A stretch of 50,671 nt of DNA. Source: Defluviitaleaceae bacterium. Its GTDB lineage: Bacteria; Bacillota; Clostridia; Lachnospirales; UBA5962. Below the pieces are notes generated by a model that saw only the letters and a list, made by a program, of their open reading frames with translations, did not search any database and was not told the origin of the DNA. The DNA lies in assembly GCA_009779915.1 (NCBI GenBank), contig WRBA01000017.1, positions 1 through 50,671 on the forward strand, read 5' to 3'. Of the stretch, positions 25,990 to 34,338 are shown one piece after another. The translations under genes were made by a program, and so were the position numbers. How positions within the stretch are numbered: the stretch's first letter is position 1; every line of letters begins with the position of its first letter.

Positions 25990-26549
25990 TAAACATCATC
26001 CCCCACTTTTCGCCCGCAGGCAAGGGCTTTAGCCGCTTCAAAGACACAAATAGACTTATAATCTTTATTCCATCTATTAACGCCTATAAAATCAAATACA
26101 TTTGCCCCTGTATGTCTGCAAAAAAGCTCCATCTGCTCAAAGCAGTTTATAAGCCCATTACCTGAGCCGCCGGGAGAAGCAATTAAAAGCACAGGCTTCC
26201 CGGATAAGGCACCTTCCTGCCCAAATTCACATCTTCTAAGTTTGTCTAGAAAGCTTTTAAGCCCTTCTGATACATCCCACCAATAAACAGGGGTTATAAA
26301 ACATATGGCGTCTGCTTTTTTTATTTTATTATGTAAATTATCGAATCCATCATCTACACCAAAGGTACATTTGTTTTCGTTTTTACAAATCCCCCATCCA
26401 TCGCCGCACATTTTGCATCTTTGGATATCATTGGTATATTCAATTTGGCAGTCCGCACCTCCTGCCGCTGCACCACTGCAAGCAGCTATTGTGATCTCGT
26501 GGCAAAGACCTATGTTTTTAGGGTTGCCTGATATTATTAAAAAATTCAT
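25989..26549 (-). CDS. NADPH-dependent FMN reductase-like flavoprotein with Cys cluster
   Basis: 186-residue flavodoxin-fold protein of the FMN reductase / iron-sulfur flavoprotein group. The FMN phosphate loop is ISGNPKNIGLCHEI at the N-terminus. A Cys-rich segment QRCKMCGDGWGICKNENKC (about 53-71) matches the compact C-x2-C ... C cluster of such flavoproteins. The isoalloxazine loop is ITPVYWWDVSEGLKSFLDKL. It would act as a cytoplasmic redox carrier or reductase. GGAGGAGAGG just before ATG 26549 decides the start. It is coupled to the HAD-NUDIX gene downstream by a one-base overlap. The electron partner is unknown. Confidence 0.85.
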   Translation of the reverse strand: MNFLIISGNPKNIGLCHEITIAACSGAAAGGADCQIEYTNDIQRCKMCGDGWGICKNENKCTFGVDDGFDNLHNKIKKADAICFITPVYWWDVSEGLKSFLDKLRRCEFGQEGALSGKPVLLIASPGGSGNGLINCFEQMELFCRHTGANVFDFIGVNRWNKDYKSICVFEAAKALACGRKVGDDV

Positions 26550-26715
26550 ACCTCTCCTCCTCCAAATATAGTTAAATGACCTCAAAATAGTAACAGAAAA
26601 ACGTAGATGTTTTTTGTAGATTTAGGAAACGAGTTCCTGAGCCGTCATAGCGTGGGTTGCAGCGCGGCGATGATTGCTGTAAGCGCACTCTCCCTTTGAC
26701 GATAAGATACGAAAA

Positions 26716-26748
26716 AACAGCCCTAAAAAACATCTTTTCAGGGCTGTT
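26716..26748. terminator. Terminator downstream of the 3D-domain gene
   Basis: AACAGCCCT pairs with AGGGCTGTT around a 15-base loop; T/A tracts flank both sides. It serves the minus-strand gene ending at 26793. The remaining bases 26586-26710, upstream of the flavoprotein gene, hold no recognised feature. Confidence 0.7.
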
Positions 26749-26792
26749 AGAAAACTATTTAATCGGCTTTTCTTCATTCACTAATATTAATA

Positions 26793-27833
26793 TTAATCTC
26801 TTAAAATCCATACTCTTACGTTTCTCCTGCCATGCTGAATAGCCTCTGCAACAGTATCAAAGCACAAATCAATTTTATTCCCTCTTATAGCACCGCCGGT
26901 ATCGCTGGCAAGTGCCCTCCCATATCCTTCAACATAAACCCAGGTTCCTAAAGGTATTACCGATGGGTCAACCGCTATAACCCCTCTAACCGCACGATGA
27001 CCGCTTGCTGTATAATTTGAAAGCCCCGGCTGCTGAGCCGAATATGCAGTAGACTCCATAATAACAGAATATACATAGTCGAATCCGCTTACAATACCGC
27101 TTACACTCATAACAGTACCCGGTGCCAATCTTGCTGAAGCTAATGTTTCTACAACAGTTCCGTCATATTCCCCTGCAAATACAATCTCCCTAACCGGTTG
27201 CCGGGTTTTTGTCATACTTACAACCGACCTGTCAACTTCTTCACCAGCTACATATATTACTTGGATAACAGTTGTTAATTCTCCAAATACCCCTTCCTGG
27301 AACATCTTAGTTTCACCTGGAAGAAGCCCTCTGACTCCTCTAACTTCTCTTTCAAATTGAACATTTGTTGTTAAAATATACTCCATAATTGTGCGGGAAG
27401 TTAAATATAGAGTAGATTCAGGTATAATAACATCATTTAATAAACCATTATGGGCAAAATCAATACCCAACTCTTCCCTAAGTTCCGCAATTATATGTCC
27501 GACCCTTTGAGCGGGACCTATTTCGTATTCAAAAATTTCATCATTATCGATAACAATGTTTATAAAAAAACTTCTACGCAGGTTCAAATTAGTGGTTGTG
27601 CCTACAGGTAATGCCGCATCCAAGTCCATATTGAGTATATCTTTACTGTTAAGACGGATACCTTGAATTTCCAAAAACTCGCCAACCGTAGTTGCAAAGG
27701 TAGTAAACCCTTGGGATTCTGTGCCGGTAGTAAGCCTAACAATTCTAGGCTGAGCACTATCTGCGCTTGCTGTTGTTGCAAATATAGCCATTAATGCAAG
27801 CAGAAATAATACCACTTGAATTTTTCTTGCCAT
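26793..27833 (-). CDS. Secreted YabE-like protein: DUF348, G5 and 3D domains
   Basis: 346-residue exported protein with a signal peptide (residues 1-24, IQVVLFLLALMAIFATTASA). It has two DUF348-type repeats (about 30-150), a G5 domain (about 150-235) and a C-terminal 3D domain (about 245-340). The 3D domain keeps the diagnostic ASDTGGAIRGNKIDLCFD and YTASGHRAVRGVIAVDP. The 3D fold is the double-psi barrel of lytic transglycosylases such as MltA, and this architecture matches Bacillus YabE and resuscitation-promoting-factor-like proteins. The likely role is peptidoglycan cleavage during growth, germination or sporulation. AAGGAGG before ATG 27833 sets the start. Unlike yabE, it is not directly beside ksgA/rnmV here, although metG-tatD lies upstream as in the Bacillus metS-yabD-yabE order. 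Confidence 0.9.
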   Translation of the reverse strand: MARKIQVVLFLLALMAIFATTASADSAQPRIVRLTTGTESQGFTTFATTVGEFLEIQGIRLNSKDILNMDLDAALPVGTTTNLNLRRSFFINIVIDNDEIFEYEIGPAQRVGHIIAELREELGIDFAHNGLLNDVIIPESTLYLTSRTIMEYILTTNVQFEREVRGVRGLLPGETKMFQEGVFGELTTVIQVIYVAGEEVDRSVVSMTKTRQPVREIVFAGEYDGTVVETLASARLAPGTVMSVSGIVSGFDYVYSVIMESTAYSAQQPGLSNYTASGHRAVRGVIAVDPSVIPLGTWVYVEGYGRALASDTGGAIRGNKIDLCFDTVAEAIQHGRRNVRVWILRD

Positions 27834-27960
27834 TATTTTCCTCCTTATGGGCGCGCACACAGTAAAATTTAGTATGGATATTAAAGCCTATCCAATATGT
27901 TTCGTATGCGTCACATTAAGACACCCATATATTAACACATTTGTAATAATGCGGCAATAA

Positions 27961-28743
27961 TTATTTTATGTCGAATAATTTCTTGCCATTTTCCAAAGTT
28001 ATTTCTGCTGTTTTTTCGACGGTAATTTGTTTGATTTCACTAATTTTTTCACATATGTATTTCAAATTTTGTGAATCATTTCGCTTACCTCTAAAAGGTT
28101 CGGGAGATAAATATGGGCAATCCGTCTCTATTAAAATTCGTTCTATTGGAATTTTTTTCACAGTTTCGACAAGTTTTTTCGCGTTTTTATAGGTCACAGG
28201 TCCTGCAATGCCAATAAAATAGCCTAATTCAGCATATTTAACTGCCATCTCATAAGAGCCTGAATAACAGTGAACTACTCCGGCTCCCAGCCCTTCTCTA
28301 TCTGATAAGTTTGCATTTTTAACTATATTAAACGTCTCCTCAGAAGCTTCTCTCGAGTGAATAATCGCAGGCAAATTACAAGCTTTAGCAAGCTCCATCT
28401 GGCGTATAAACCACTTTTTTTGGATGTCTCTTGGGGAGTGGTCATAGTGAAAGTCAAGTCCTATTTCCCCTATGGCAACAACTTTCGGCGATTTTACCAA
28501 ATTCTCCAAGTCGCAAAAAGAATCTTCACTTAATGTTTTAGCACTATGCGGATGCACCCCAATAGTTGCATATATAAAATCATATTGTGCAGCGAGTTTA
28601 ATGCCCTTTTTAGAGCTGCTTAAGTCAGCTCCGGCGTTTATTATATACTCCACACCGGCTTCTTTGCAGGCGTTAATCACTGATGGCAGGTCTTTTCCAA
28701 ACCTGCCGTCATCATAATGTGCATGGGATTCAAAATATCTCAA
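27961..28743 (-). CDS. tatD: TatD family metal-dependent DNase
   Basis: 260-residue TIM-barrel metallohydrolase (Bacillus YabD type), a 3'-5' exonuclease or deoxyribonuclease. Metal ligands are seen in ESHAHYDDGRF, AIGEIGLDFHYDHS, IIHSREA, VVHCYSGS and ETDCPYLSPEPFRGKRN. The TTG start (28743) overlaps the metG stop by four bases (TTGA), so translation is coupled. The order metG-tatD-3D protein mirrors Bacillus metS-yabD-yabE. Confidence 0.93.
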   Translation of the reverse strand: MRYFESHAHYDDGRFGKDLPSVINACKEAGVEYIINAGADLSSSKKGIKLAAQYDFIYATIGVHPHSAKTLSEDSFCDLENLVKSPKVVAIGEIGLDFHYDHSPRDIQKKWFIRQMELAKACNLPAIIHSREASEETFNIVKNANLSDREGLGAGVVHCYSGSYEMAVKYAELGYFIGIAGPVTYKNAKKLVETVKKIPIERILIETDCPYLSPEPFRGKRNDSQNLKYICEKISEIKQITVEKTAEITLENGKKLFDIK

Positions 28744-30686
28744 CTTACCACCGTTCCTTCTGCCAGTTTATCTGATGCGAACAATACTTCGATATTTTTA
28801 TCATCACTTGCCGCTAGTATCATGCCTTCGGATAAAGTGCCTCTAAGTTTTACAGGCTTAAGATTGGCAATTACAATAACTTTTTTGCCTATTATATCTT
28901 CGCAGGTGTAATATTTGGCTATACCCGAGACTATCTGATGAACCCGCTCTCCTACTTTTATTTGCAGCTTTAAAAGTTTATCAGAGCCTTCAAGCTTCTC
29001 ACATTCAAGTACAAGCCCGACTCTTAAATCCAGCTTCGCAAAGTCATCAATTGTAATAATATCTTTAGCAGGAGATGTCTTAGGCTCTTCCTTAGGTTTT
29101 GCCCCACTTTTCGCCTCAAGTATCGCTTCAAGCTCCACAACTTCTTTTTCAAGGTCAATACGAGGAAATACTATCTCCCCTTTTTGTATTTGGACAGTCT
29201 TTGGCAGTTTACCAAACTCGTAAATACTTTCCCATGTTTTAATCGAATCGTCGGTAATATTAAGCTGCTCATATATAGCTTTTGGGGTATTTGGCATAAA
29301 AGGCGCTATTAATATAGAAATAACCCTAAGGCTCTCCGCCAAAGTATACATTATTCCGGCAAGTTCCGGCTTTTTAGCTTCATCCTTCGCCAAAACCCAT
29401 GGCATTGTTTCATCTATATATTTATTATTCCTTCTTATAAAAATCCAGATTGCGGCAAGAGCATCATTAAAAGCAAGTTTATCCATAAATTCTTCTGTGT
29501 TTTTGAGCGTTGTACGGACTAATTCTTTAATTTGCACATCAAATTCGTTGCCTTTTTGCTCTTCCGGCAGTTTTCCCCCGAAATATTTGTCTATCATACC
29601 AACAGTACGAGATAAAAGGTTGCCTAAATCATTAGCTAAGTCAGAATTGCTTCTTATTATAAGAGCTTCGTTATCGAAAGGTATATCCTGCCCAAAAACC
29701 CCTTCTCTCATAAGATAATAACGTATAGCATCTACTCCGTACCTGTTCACAAGTATTTCAGGGTCGATTACATTGCCTTTTGACTTGGACATCTTGCCGC
29801 CGTCCATTAAAAGCCAGCCATGTCCAAAAATTTGCTTAGGCAGCGGTATTTCCAATGACATCAATAAACAAGGCCATATTATCGAGTGGAAACGGACGAT
29901 TTCCTTTGCCATTAAATGGACTTGTGCAGGCCAATATTTTCTATATTCGCTGTCATCTTCTGACAAATAGCCAAGTGCCGTAATATAATTTGAAAGAGCG
30001 TCTATCCAGACATATACCACATGCCCAGGGTCAAATTCCACCGGCACACCCCATTTAAGGGACGTCCGCGAAACACATAAATCCTCAAGACCGGGCTTAA
30101 TAAAATTATTAACCATCTCATTACGTCGGGATACCGGCAGGATAAACTCAGGGTTATCCTCTATATGTTTCATAATAGCATCTTGATATTTGGACAGTTT
30201 GAAGAAATAAGCCTCTTCCTTAACCGCTTCAATAGCTCTGCCGCAATCCGGGCATTTACCATCTTTAAGCTGGCGTTCGGTGAAGAAAGTCTCACAAGGT
30301 GTGCAATATAAGCCTTCGTAAGAGCTTTTGTATATATCTCCTTTGTCATATATCTTCTTAAATATCTTCTTAACCGCTTCTACATGAAAGTCGTAAGTGG
30401 TTCTCATGAATATATCATATTCAATATCCAAAAGTTTCCATAAGCTTTTAGTAAACTCAGCAATTTTATCCACATGCTCTTGAGGAGTGATTGAAGCCCC
30501 AGCTGCGGTTTGCTCGATTTTCTGCCCGTGTTCGTCAAGGCCTGTAAGAAATTTCACATCATAGCCCCGCATTTTTTTATATCTTGAAATAGTATCTGCC
30601 GCAACAGTCGTATAAGAGTGACCGATATGCATCTTATCGTTAGGGAAATAAATCGGTGTGGTTACATAATAAGTCTCTTTATTCAT
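28740..30686 (-). CDS. metG: Methionyl-tRNA synthetase
   Basis: 648-residue class I synthetase. The ATP motif is HIGH in NDKMHIGHSYTT. The zinc knuckle is CTPCETFF...CPDCGRAIE. The KMSKS loop is GKMSKSKGNVIDPE. A helical anticodon domain and a C-terminal EMAP/Arc1p-like tRNA-binding domain (FAKLDLRVGLVLECEKLEGSDKLLKLQI) complete it. The ATG at 30686 starts the conserved YYVTTPIYFPN block; its ribosome site (AAAGGA, 11 bases) is better than that of the ATG at 30719. It is transcribed from a strong promoter at 30729 and coupled to tatD. Confidence 0.97.
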   Translation of the reverse strand: MNKETYYVTTPIYFPNDKMHIGHSYTTVAADTISRYKKMRGYDVKFLTGLDEHGQKIEQTAAGASITPQEHVDKIAEFTKSLWKLLDIEYDIFMRTTYDFHVEAVKKIFKKIYDKGDIYKSSYEGLYCTPCETFFTERQLKDGKCPDCGRAIEAVKEEAYFFKLSKYQDAIMKHIEDNPEFILPVSRRNEMVNNFIKPGLEDLCVSRTSLKWGVPVEFDPGHVVYVWIDALSNYITALGYLSEDDSEYRKYWPAQVHLMAKEIVRFHSIIWPCLLMSLEIPLPKQIFGHGWLLMDGGKMSKSKGNVIDPEILVNRYGVDAIRYYLMREGVFGQDIPFDNEALIIRSNSDLANDLGNLLSRTVGMIDKYFGGKLPEEQKGNEFDVQIKELVRTTLKNTEEFMDKLAFNDALAAIWIFIRRNNKYIDETMPWVLAKDEAKKPELAGIMYTLAESLRVISILIAPFMPNTPKAIYEQLNITDDSIKTWESIYEFGKLPKTVQIQKGEIVFPRIDLEKEVVELEAILEAKSGAKPKEEPKTSPAKDIITIDDFAKLDLRVGLVLECEKLEGSDKLLKLQIKVGERVHQIVSGIAKYYTCEDIIGKKVIVIANLKPVKLRGTLSEGMILAASDDKNIEVLFASDKLAEGTVVS

Positions 30687-30728
30687 AGTTTCTACCATCC
30701 TTTGCGCTTTTATGGACATTTATCCGTT

Positions 30729-30757
30729 ATTATAATGTTTTCCCATAAAAAAATCAA
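30729..30757 (-). promoter_or_regulatory. Promoter of metG-tatD
   Basis: On the minus strand TTGATT, 17-base spacer and a perfect TATAAT, about 40 bases before the metG start. It is back-to-back with the promoter of the divergent SH3 protein gene. No T-box leader is visible. Confidence 0.75.
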
Positions 30758-30771
30758 TTTAAAAAAATATA

Positions 30772-30800
30772 TTGACAAATTATTTCCTATTTGTTACAAT
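30772..30800 (+). promoter_or_regulatory. Promoter of the SH3-domain protein gene
   Basis: Perfect TTGACA at 30772-30777, 17-base spacer, TACAAT at 30795-30800, divergent from the metG promoter. Confidence 0.8.
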
Positions 30801-30870
30801 GGTGTTAAATTTTACAAAATGTGATTAAATTATGCTTATTAATGAGCTAACTTTCAAAATGGAGATTAAA

Positions 30871-31896
30871 GTGCCTATGAAAAGATTAATACTATTAACA
30901 ATTTTAATTTTATTTTCTGTATTAGCCTTGCCGGCTACAGTTAAAGCCGAATCGGAAAATTCAACTTACATAACCAGTGCCCGGGTAAATTTTAGGGTTA
31001 GCGGCTCTCTTGAGGCTGAAATTTTTAAGATTATACCTTATGGTTATGAACTAAATGTACTTTACTTTGACCCGGACGGATGGACAAGAGTGCAGATATA
31101 TGATCTTGTGGGTTATGTAAACAGCGAGTTTATAATAATAGTTTGCGATGAAGAGCCTGTTGTTGAGCCTGTTATTGATGAAATGCCGATTATTGACGAA
31201 GTACCTGTACAAGCACCGCCTGACGAAGCACCTGTTATAGCACAACCTTCTTTAGAGGATATAACTTACATAACCAGCGCAAGGGTAAATTTCAGGGCTA
31301 ACGGCTCTTTTGACGGTTATATTTTTGAAGTATTGCCGGCAGGACTTATACTTGATAATATATCTTATGAACCGAATGGCTGGTCTAGGGTAACTATAAA
31401 TGGTACAGATGGCTATATAAACAGCGAATTTATAATAAGAAGGGATTTTCTTGCAGTAGGTGAAGCTCGCTCTGTTTTAGCCTCACGAGTTGAAAATGTC
31501 CATTGGTCGGAACTTAGGGAAACGCTCCCTCAACTCACACCTATTGAAGTACTCGATTTAAGAAGCGGCTTAAGATATTACGTACATAGTTTCTCAAACG
31601 GTTCTCATGCTGATGTTGTGCCTTTGACTCAGCAGGATACTGATATAATGCTCCAAACCTTTGGCGGCAGATGGGAATGGACACAAAGACCGGTTTGGGT
31701 CACTGTAGGCGGTCGTACATATGCCGCTTCTATTAACGGTATGCCTCACGGCGGGCAAACTTCTATAGAAACTAACGGTATGAATGGGCATATTTGCCTA
31801 CACTTCCTTGGCAGCAGACCTCATAATGGAAATGCCGCATTTGAACGAGACAATCAAAACACCGTAGAGGAAGCATGGAATGCTAGATTGAGATAA
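30871..31896 (+). CDS. Secreted protein with two bacterial SH3 repeats and a conserved C-terminal domain of unknown function
   Basis: About 341 residues. The signal peptide is in the first 25 residues (MKRLILLTILILFSVLA). Two SH3b repeats follow (about 32-80 and 128-180), each opening TYITSARVNFR and closing with GY-NSEFII. An acidic Pro/Glu/Val linker lies between them. The last 140 residues form a separate domain with TYAASINGMPHGGQ and NGMNGHICLHFLGSRPHN; I recall this from other clostridial wall proteins but know no function. The His-Gly and Gly-His-Ile-Cys pair recalls the His/Cys arrangement of L,D-transpeptidases or cysteine peptidases (inference). The start is ambiguous: GTG 30871 is six bases after GGAG, while ATG 30877 is the other choice. 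It is probably wall-associated. Confidence 0.72.
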   Translation: MPMKRLILLTILILFSVLALPATVKAESENSTYITSARVNFRVSGSLEAEIFKIIPYGYELNVLYFDPDGWTRVQIYDLVGYVNSEFIIIVCDEEPVVEPVIDEMPIIDEVPVQAPPDEAPVIAQPSLEDITYITSARVNFRANGSFDGYIFEVLPAGLILDNISYEPNGWSRVTINGTDGYINSEFIIRRDFLAVGEARSVLASRVENVHWSELRETLPQLTPIEVLDLRSGLRYYVHSFSNGSHADVVPLTQQDTDIMLQTFGGRWEWTQRPVWVTVGGRTYAASINGMPHGGQTSIETNGMNGHICLHFLGSRPHNGNAAFERDNQNTVEEAWNARLR

Positions 31897-31986
31897 ATAT
31901 AGTGGGTTAATTTGTGGGCTTTTCGCAGGTTGAAGCAGTATAAATGTTGATTTTCCTCACTTTTTTCATATTACACCTCTCCTACT

Positions 31987-32034
31987 AAAAAACAAACACC
32001 AAGCTGGTTTTTCGCATCTTGGTGTTTGTTTTTT
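31987..32034. terminator. Bidirectional terminator
   Basis: AAAAAACAAACACCAAG pairs with CTTGGTGTTTGTTTTTT, giving T runs on both strands. It lies between the convergent SH3-protein and zinc-ribbon genes and includes the latter's stop region. Confidence 0.9.
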
Positions 32035-32302
32035 ATTCCCAATCTATCTTACTGCCGCAGCCAGAGCAATAATCCGGATCATCCGCAAAAATATGTGCCT
32101 TTGCGGGAATCGATGTATCGCATCTTCGGCACCTGTACTTAAGCCAAAACACTATGGAAGCCGCCGTTGCCATTATTAAACTGGCAAAAATAAGAAACCA
32201 GCCAAGCCAGCTCTCCAGCATAACTCCGCCTAAGAGAATTATGGCTAATGCCGCAAAAACTGTTCTCGTATACCACCTTTTAAGTCCTTTTAAACTTTTC
32301 AT
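32033..32302 (-). CDS. Small membrane protein with C-terminal zinc ribbon
   Basis: 89 residues. Two predicted membrane helices (about 15-31 and 32-54) are followed by a zinc ribbon CRRC-x(14)-YCSGCGSK at the C-terminus. No specific family recognised. It starts 11 bases after the third M42 peptidase gene and ends at a bidirectional terminator, so it is the last gene of the M42 operon. The function is unknown; topology puts the ribbon either in the cytoplasm or at the surface depending on helix orientation. Confidence 0.75.
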   Translation of the reverse strand: MKSLKGLKRWYTRTVFAALAIILLGGVMLESWLGWFLIFASLIMATAASIVFWLKYRCRRCDTSIPAKAHIFADDPDYCSGCGSKIDWE

Positions 32303-32312
32303 GATACTGGTA

Positions 32313-33305
32313 CTAGCTTATCCTAGTTTCAAGGATCTTAACTGTAAGCTCCACACAGTTTTCCACATCTTTAACAGAGCACATTTCATTGTCAGAATGG
32401 ATATACCTTGAAGGCACGGAAACAACCCCAGCCTTAACACCGCCTTTGGTCATTTGTATAGCACCTGAATCTGTGCCGCCAATAGTCAAAATTTCAAACT
32501 GGTAAGGTATGTTATTATCTTTCGCTACCTTTTCCATAAAATTAACAACATCCGGCGAGCAAATAAGGGAGTTATCCTTAATTTTAATAGCCGCGCCATC
32601 TCCCATTTTCGATGGGAATTTTAAAGCGTTAGGCGTATCAAATGAGCCTGTTACGTCAAAGGATATAGCATAATCAGGGTCTACCGTATAACCTGACGCT
32701 CTTGCGCCTTTAAGCCCAATCTCCTCTTGAACTGTAAATACAAAATAAGTGTCATAAACAGGGTTTTTAAGTTTTTTAGCAGCCTCAATCATTATATAGC
32801 AGCCTATTCTATCATCAAGGGCTGGGGTCATAATAATATTATCATCAACATAGGTTTCATTGCAGTATACGCAAGTGTCCCCTATTTTCACCTTTTTCTC
32901 CGCTTCTTCTTTACTTGAAGCCGCTATGTCGATATACAGCTTTTCCATATTAAAATCGGCTTTCATATTCTCAACACGCTCGGAGCGTATAACACCTATA
33001 GTACCATTTTTAAACTTAACTCTTTGATTAAAAAGAGCATACTCGGAAAACCCGCCGATATTGGCAAATTTTAAGTAACCTTTTTCATCAATATGGCTTA
33101 TTAAAAACCCTATTTGATCCATATGCCCTGCAAGCATCATTTTAGGAGCATCGGCTTTTTTACGGGCAATTAGATTGCCTAAGACATCCGTCGTTACTTC
33201 ATCTACATAATTTTTAATCTCGGCTTCTATTATAGCCCTTATCTCACATTCAGAACCTGAGGGACCAAAGGCTTGACACATATCTTTTAATAATTTTTCA
33301 TTCAT
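32313..33305 (-). CDS. M42 family metallo-aminopeptidase (third of three)
   Basis: 330-residue dinuclear zinc or cobalt aminopeptidase of the M42 (TET/YsdC/FrvX) family, which forms dodecameric tetrahedral shells that trim peptides released by proteases. Ligands: AGHMDQIGF, ALDDRIGC, VQEEIGLKGA, the DYAISFDV Asp and YIHSDNE; GGTDSGAI is also present. AGAGGAGG before ATG 33305 fixes the start. It follows the second paralogue by 16 bases. Confidence 0.93.
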   Translation of the reverse strand: MNEKLLKDMCQAFGPSGSECEIRAIIEAEIKNYVDEVTTDVLGNLIARKKADAPKMMLAGHMDQIGFLISHIDEKGYLKFANIGGFSEYALFNQRVKFKNGTIGVIRSERVENMKADFNMEKLYIDIAASSKEEAEKKVKIGDTCVYCNETYVDDNIIMTPALDDRIGCYIMIEAAKKLKNPVYDTYFVFTVQEEIGLKGARASGYTVDPDYAISFDVTGSFDTPNALKFPSKMGDGAAIKIKDNSLICSPDVVNFMEKVAKDNNIPYQFEILTIGGTDSGAIQMTKGGVKAGVVSVPSRYIHSDNEMCSVKDVENCVELTVKILETRIS

Positions 33306-33321
33306 ATATAAATATCCTCCT

Positions 33322-34338
33322 CTATAAAATCTCGCCATTTCCATAGGCGAAAACAAATTTTTGAGTAAGTTTTAAGAAATTCTCCAAATCCCTTTTATCC
33401 ACTATGGAAACGGGAGAGTGAATATACCTGCATGGTACGGCTAAGCCGACAACAGGAGTGCCGCCATGTGCCACATGGTAATTAGCCGCGTCGGTACCAC
33501 CCATTTGGGAACGTCTAAATTGGTATGGTATACCGTTTTTATCCGCAACTTCGGTAAGAGCGTCTATATACTTTTTAAGGTAGATGCTTGTCCTGTCTAT
33601 CATTGAGATAGAAGGACCATCTCCCTGGATATTAACAGTTTGGTGTTCTTTAATACTCATTGTGTCAGCGGCAATAGTGCCTTCAAGATTAAGTACAAGA
33701 TCAGCATCTATTTGATAAGCACTTATAATCGAGCCGCGAAGCCCAACCTCCTCCTGTACTACAAAGCATGCCGTAAGTTTGTGTGGATAATCGGATTTAA
33801 GCATCTCAATAATGGCAAGGCACCCTGCCCTGTCATCCAGTGCTTTGGCTTTTACTTTATTGCCAAACTCCACATATTCACTGTCGAAAGCTACAAAATC
33901 ACCCGGTTCAACCAGCTTTTCTGCTTCTTCCTTACTTTCTGCTCCTATATCTATGTACAATTTGTCAACCGGAAGGGCTTTGGTGCGCTCTTCAGGATCT
34001 TGGAGGTGTATTGCCTTGGTTCCCGTAACTCCTACCACTCTATCCTTGCCGATTCTAACGATTTTTGCAGGCAATATCCTGGCATCAACACCCCATGAGT
34101 GAAATCTTATATACCCATCTTTATCAATATGACTTACGCACAAACCAACCTCATCCATATGAGCGGAGAGAGCTATATGCCTACCGGCTTTATTTTTATT
34201 TTTAACCGCTATTAAATTGCCCATGCGATCCGTATACATTTCATCTACATAAGGCTTTATCTCTTCTTTTATAATCTCTCTGACCTCACATTCAAAACCG
34301 GGCAAGCCATTAGCATCGGTCAATCGTTTTATAAGCAT
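33322..34338 (-). CDS. M42 family metallo-aminopeptidase (second of three)
   Basis: 338-residue paralogue. Ligands: SAHMDEVGL, ALDDRAGC, VQEEVGLRGS, a Glu instead of Asp in LVLNLEGT, and CRYIHSPVS, with GGTDAANY. It differs from its neighbours at the fourth metal position (Glu rather than Asp), which may alter metal choice or specificity. GGAGGAG before ATG 34338 sets the start, inside the last codons of the upstream paralogue (10-base overlap), so the two are translationally coupled. Confidence 0.93.
   Translation of the reverse strand: MLIKRLTDANGLPGFECEVREIIKEEIKPYVDEMYTDRMGNLIAVKNKNKAGRHIALSAHMDEVGLCVSHIDKDGYIRFHSWGVDARILPAKIVRIGKDRVVGVTGTKAIHLQDPEERTKALPVDKLYIDIGAESKEEAEKLVEPGDFVAFDSEYVEFGNKVKAKALDDRAGCLAIIEMLKSDYPHKLTACFVVQEEVGLRGSIISAYQIDADLVLNLEGTIAADTMSIKEHQTVNIQGDGPSISMIDRTSIYLKKYIDALTEVADKNGIPYQFRRSQMGGTDAANYHVAHGGTPVVGLAVPCRYIHSPVSIVDKRDLENFLKLTQKFVFAYGNGEIL

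Noticed and set aside
26657-26842. 61-codon plus-strand frame after the flavoprotein gene
   Set aside because: It crosses a terminator hairpin and the antisense end of the 3D-domain gene; no ribosome site or family.
30687-30728. T-box leader for metG (also considered for asnS and hisC)
   Set aside because: Too little space and no GNCGTGGG-type T-box or specifier stem recognised.
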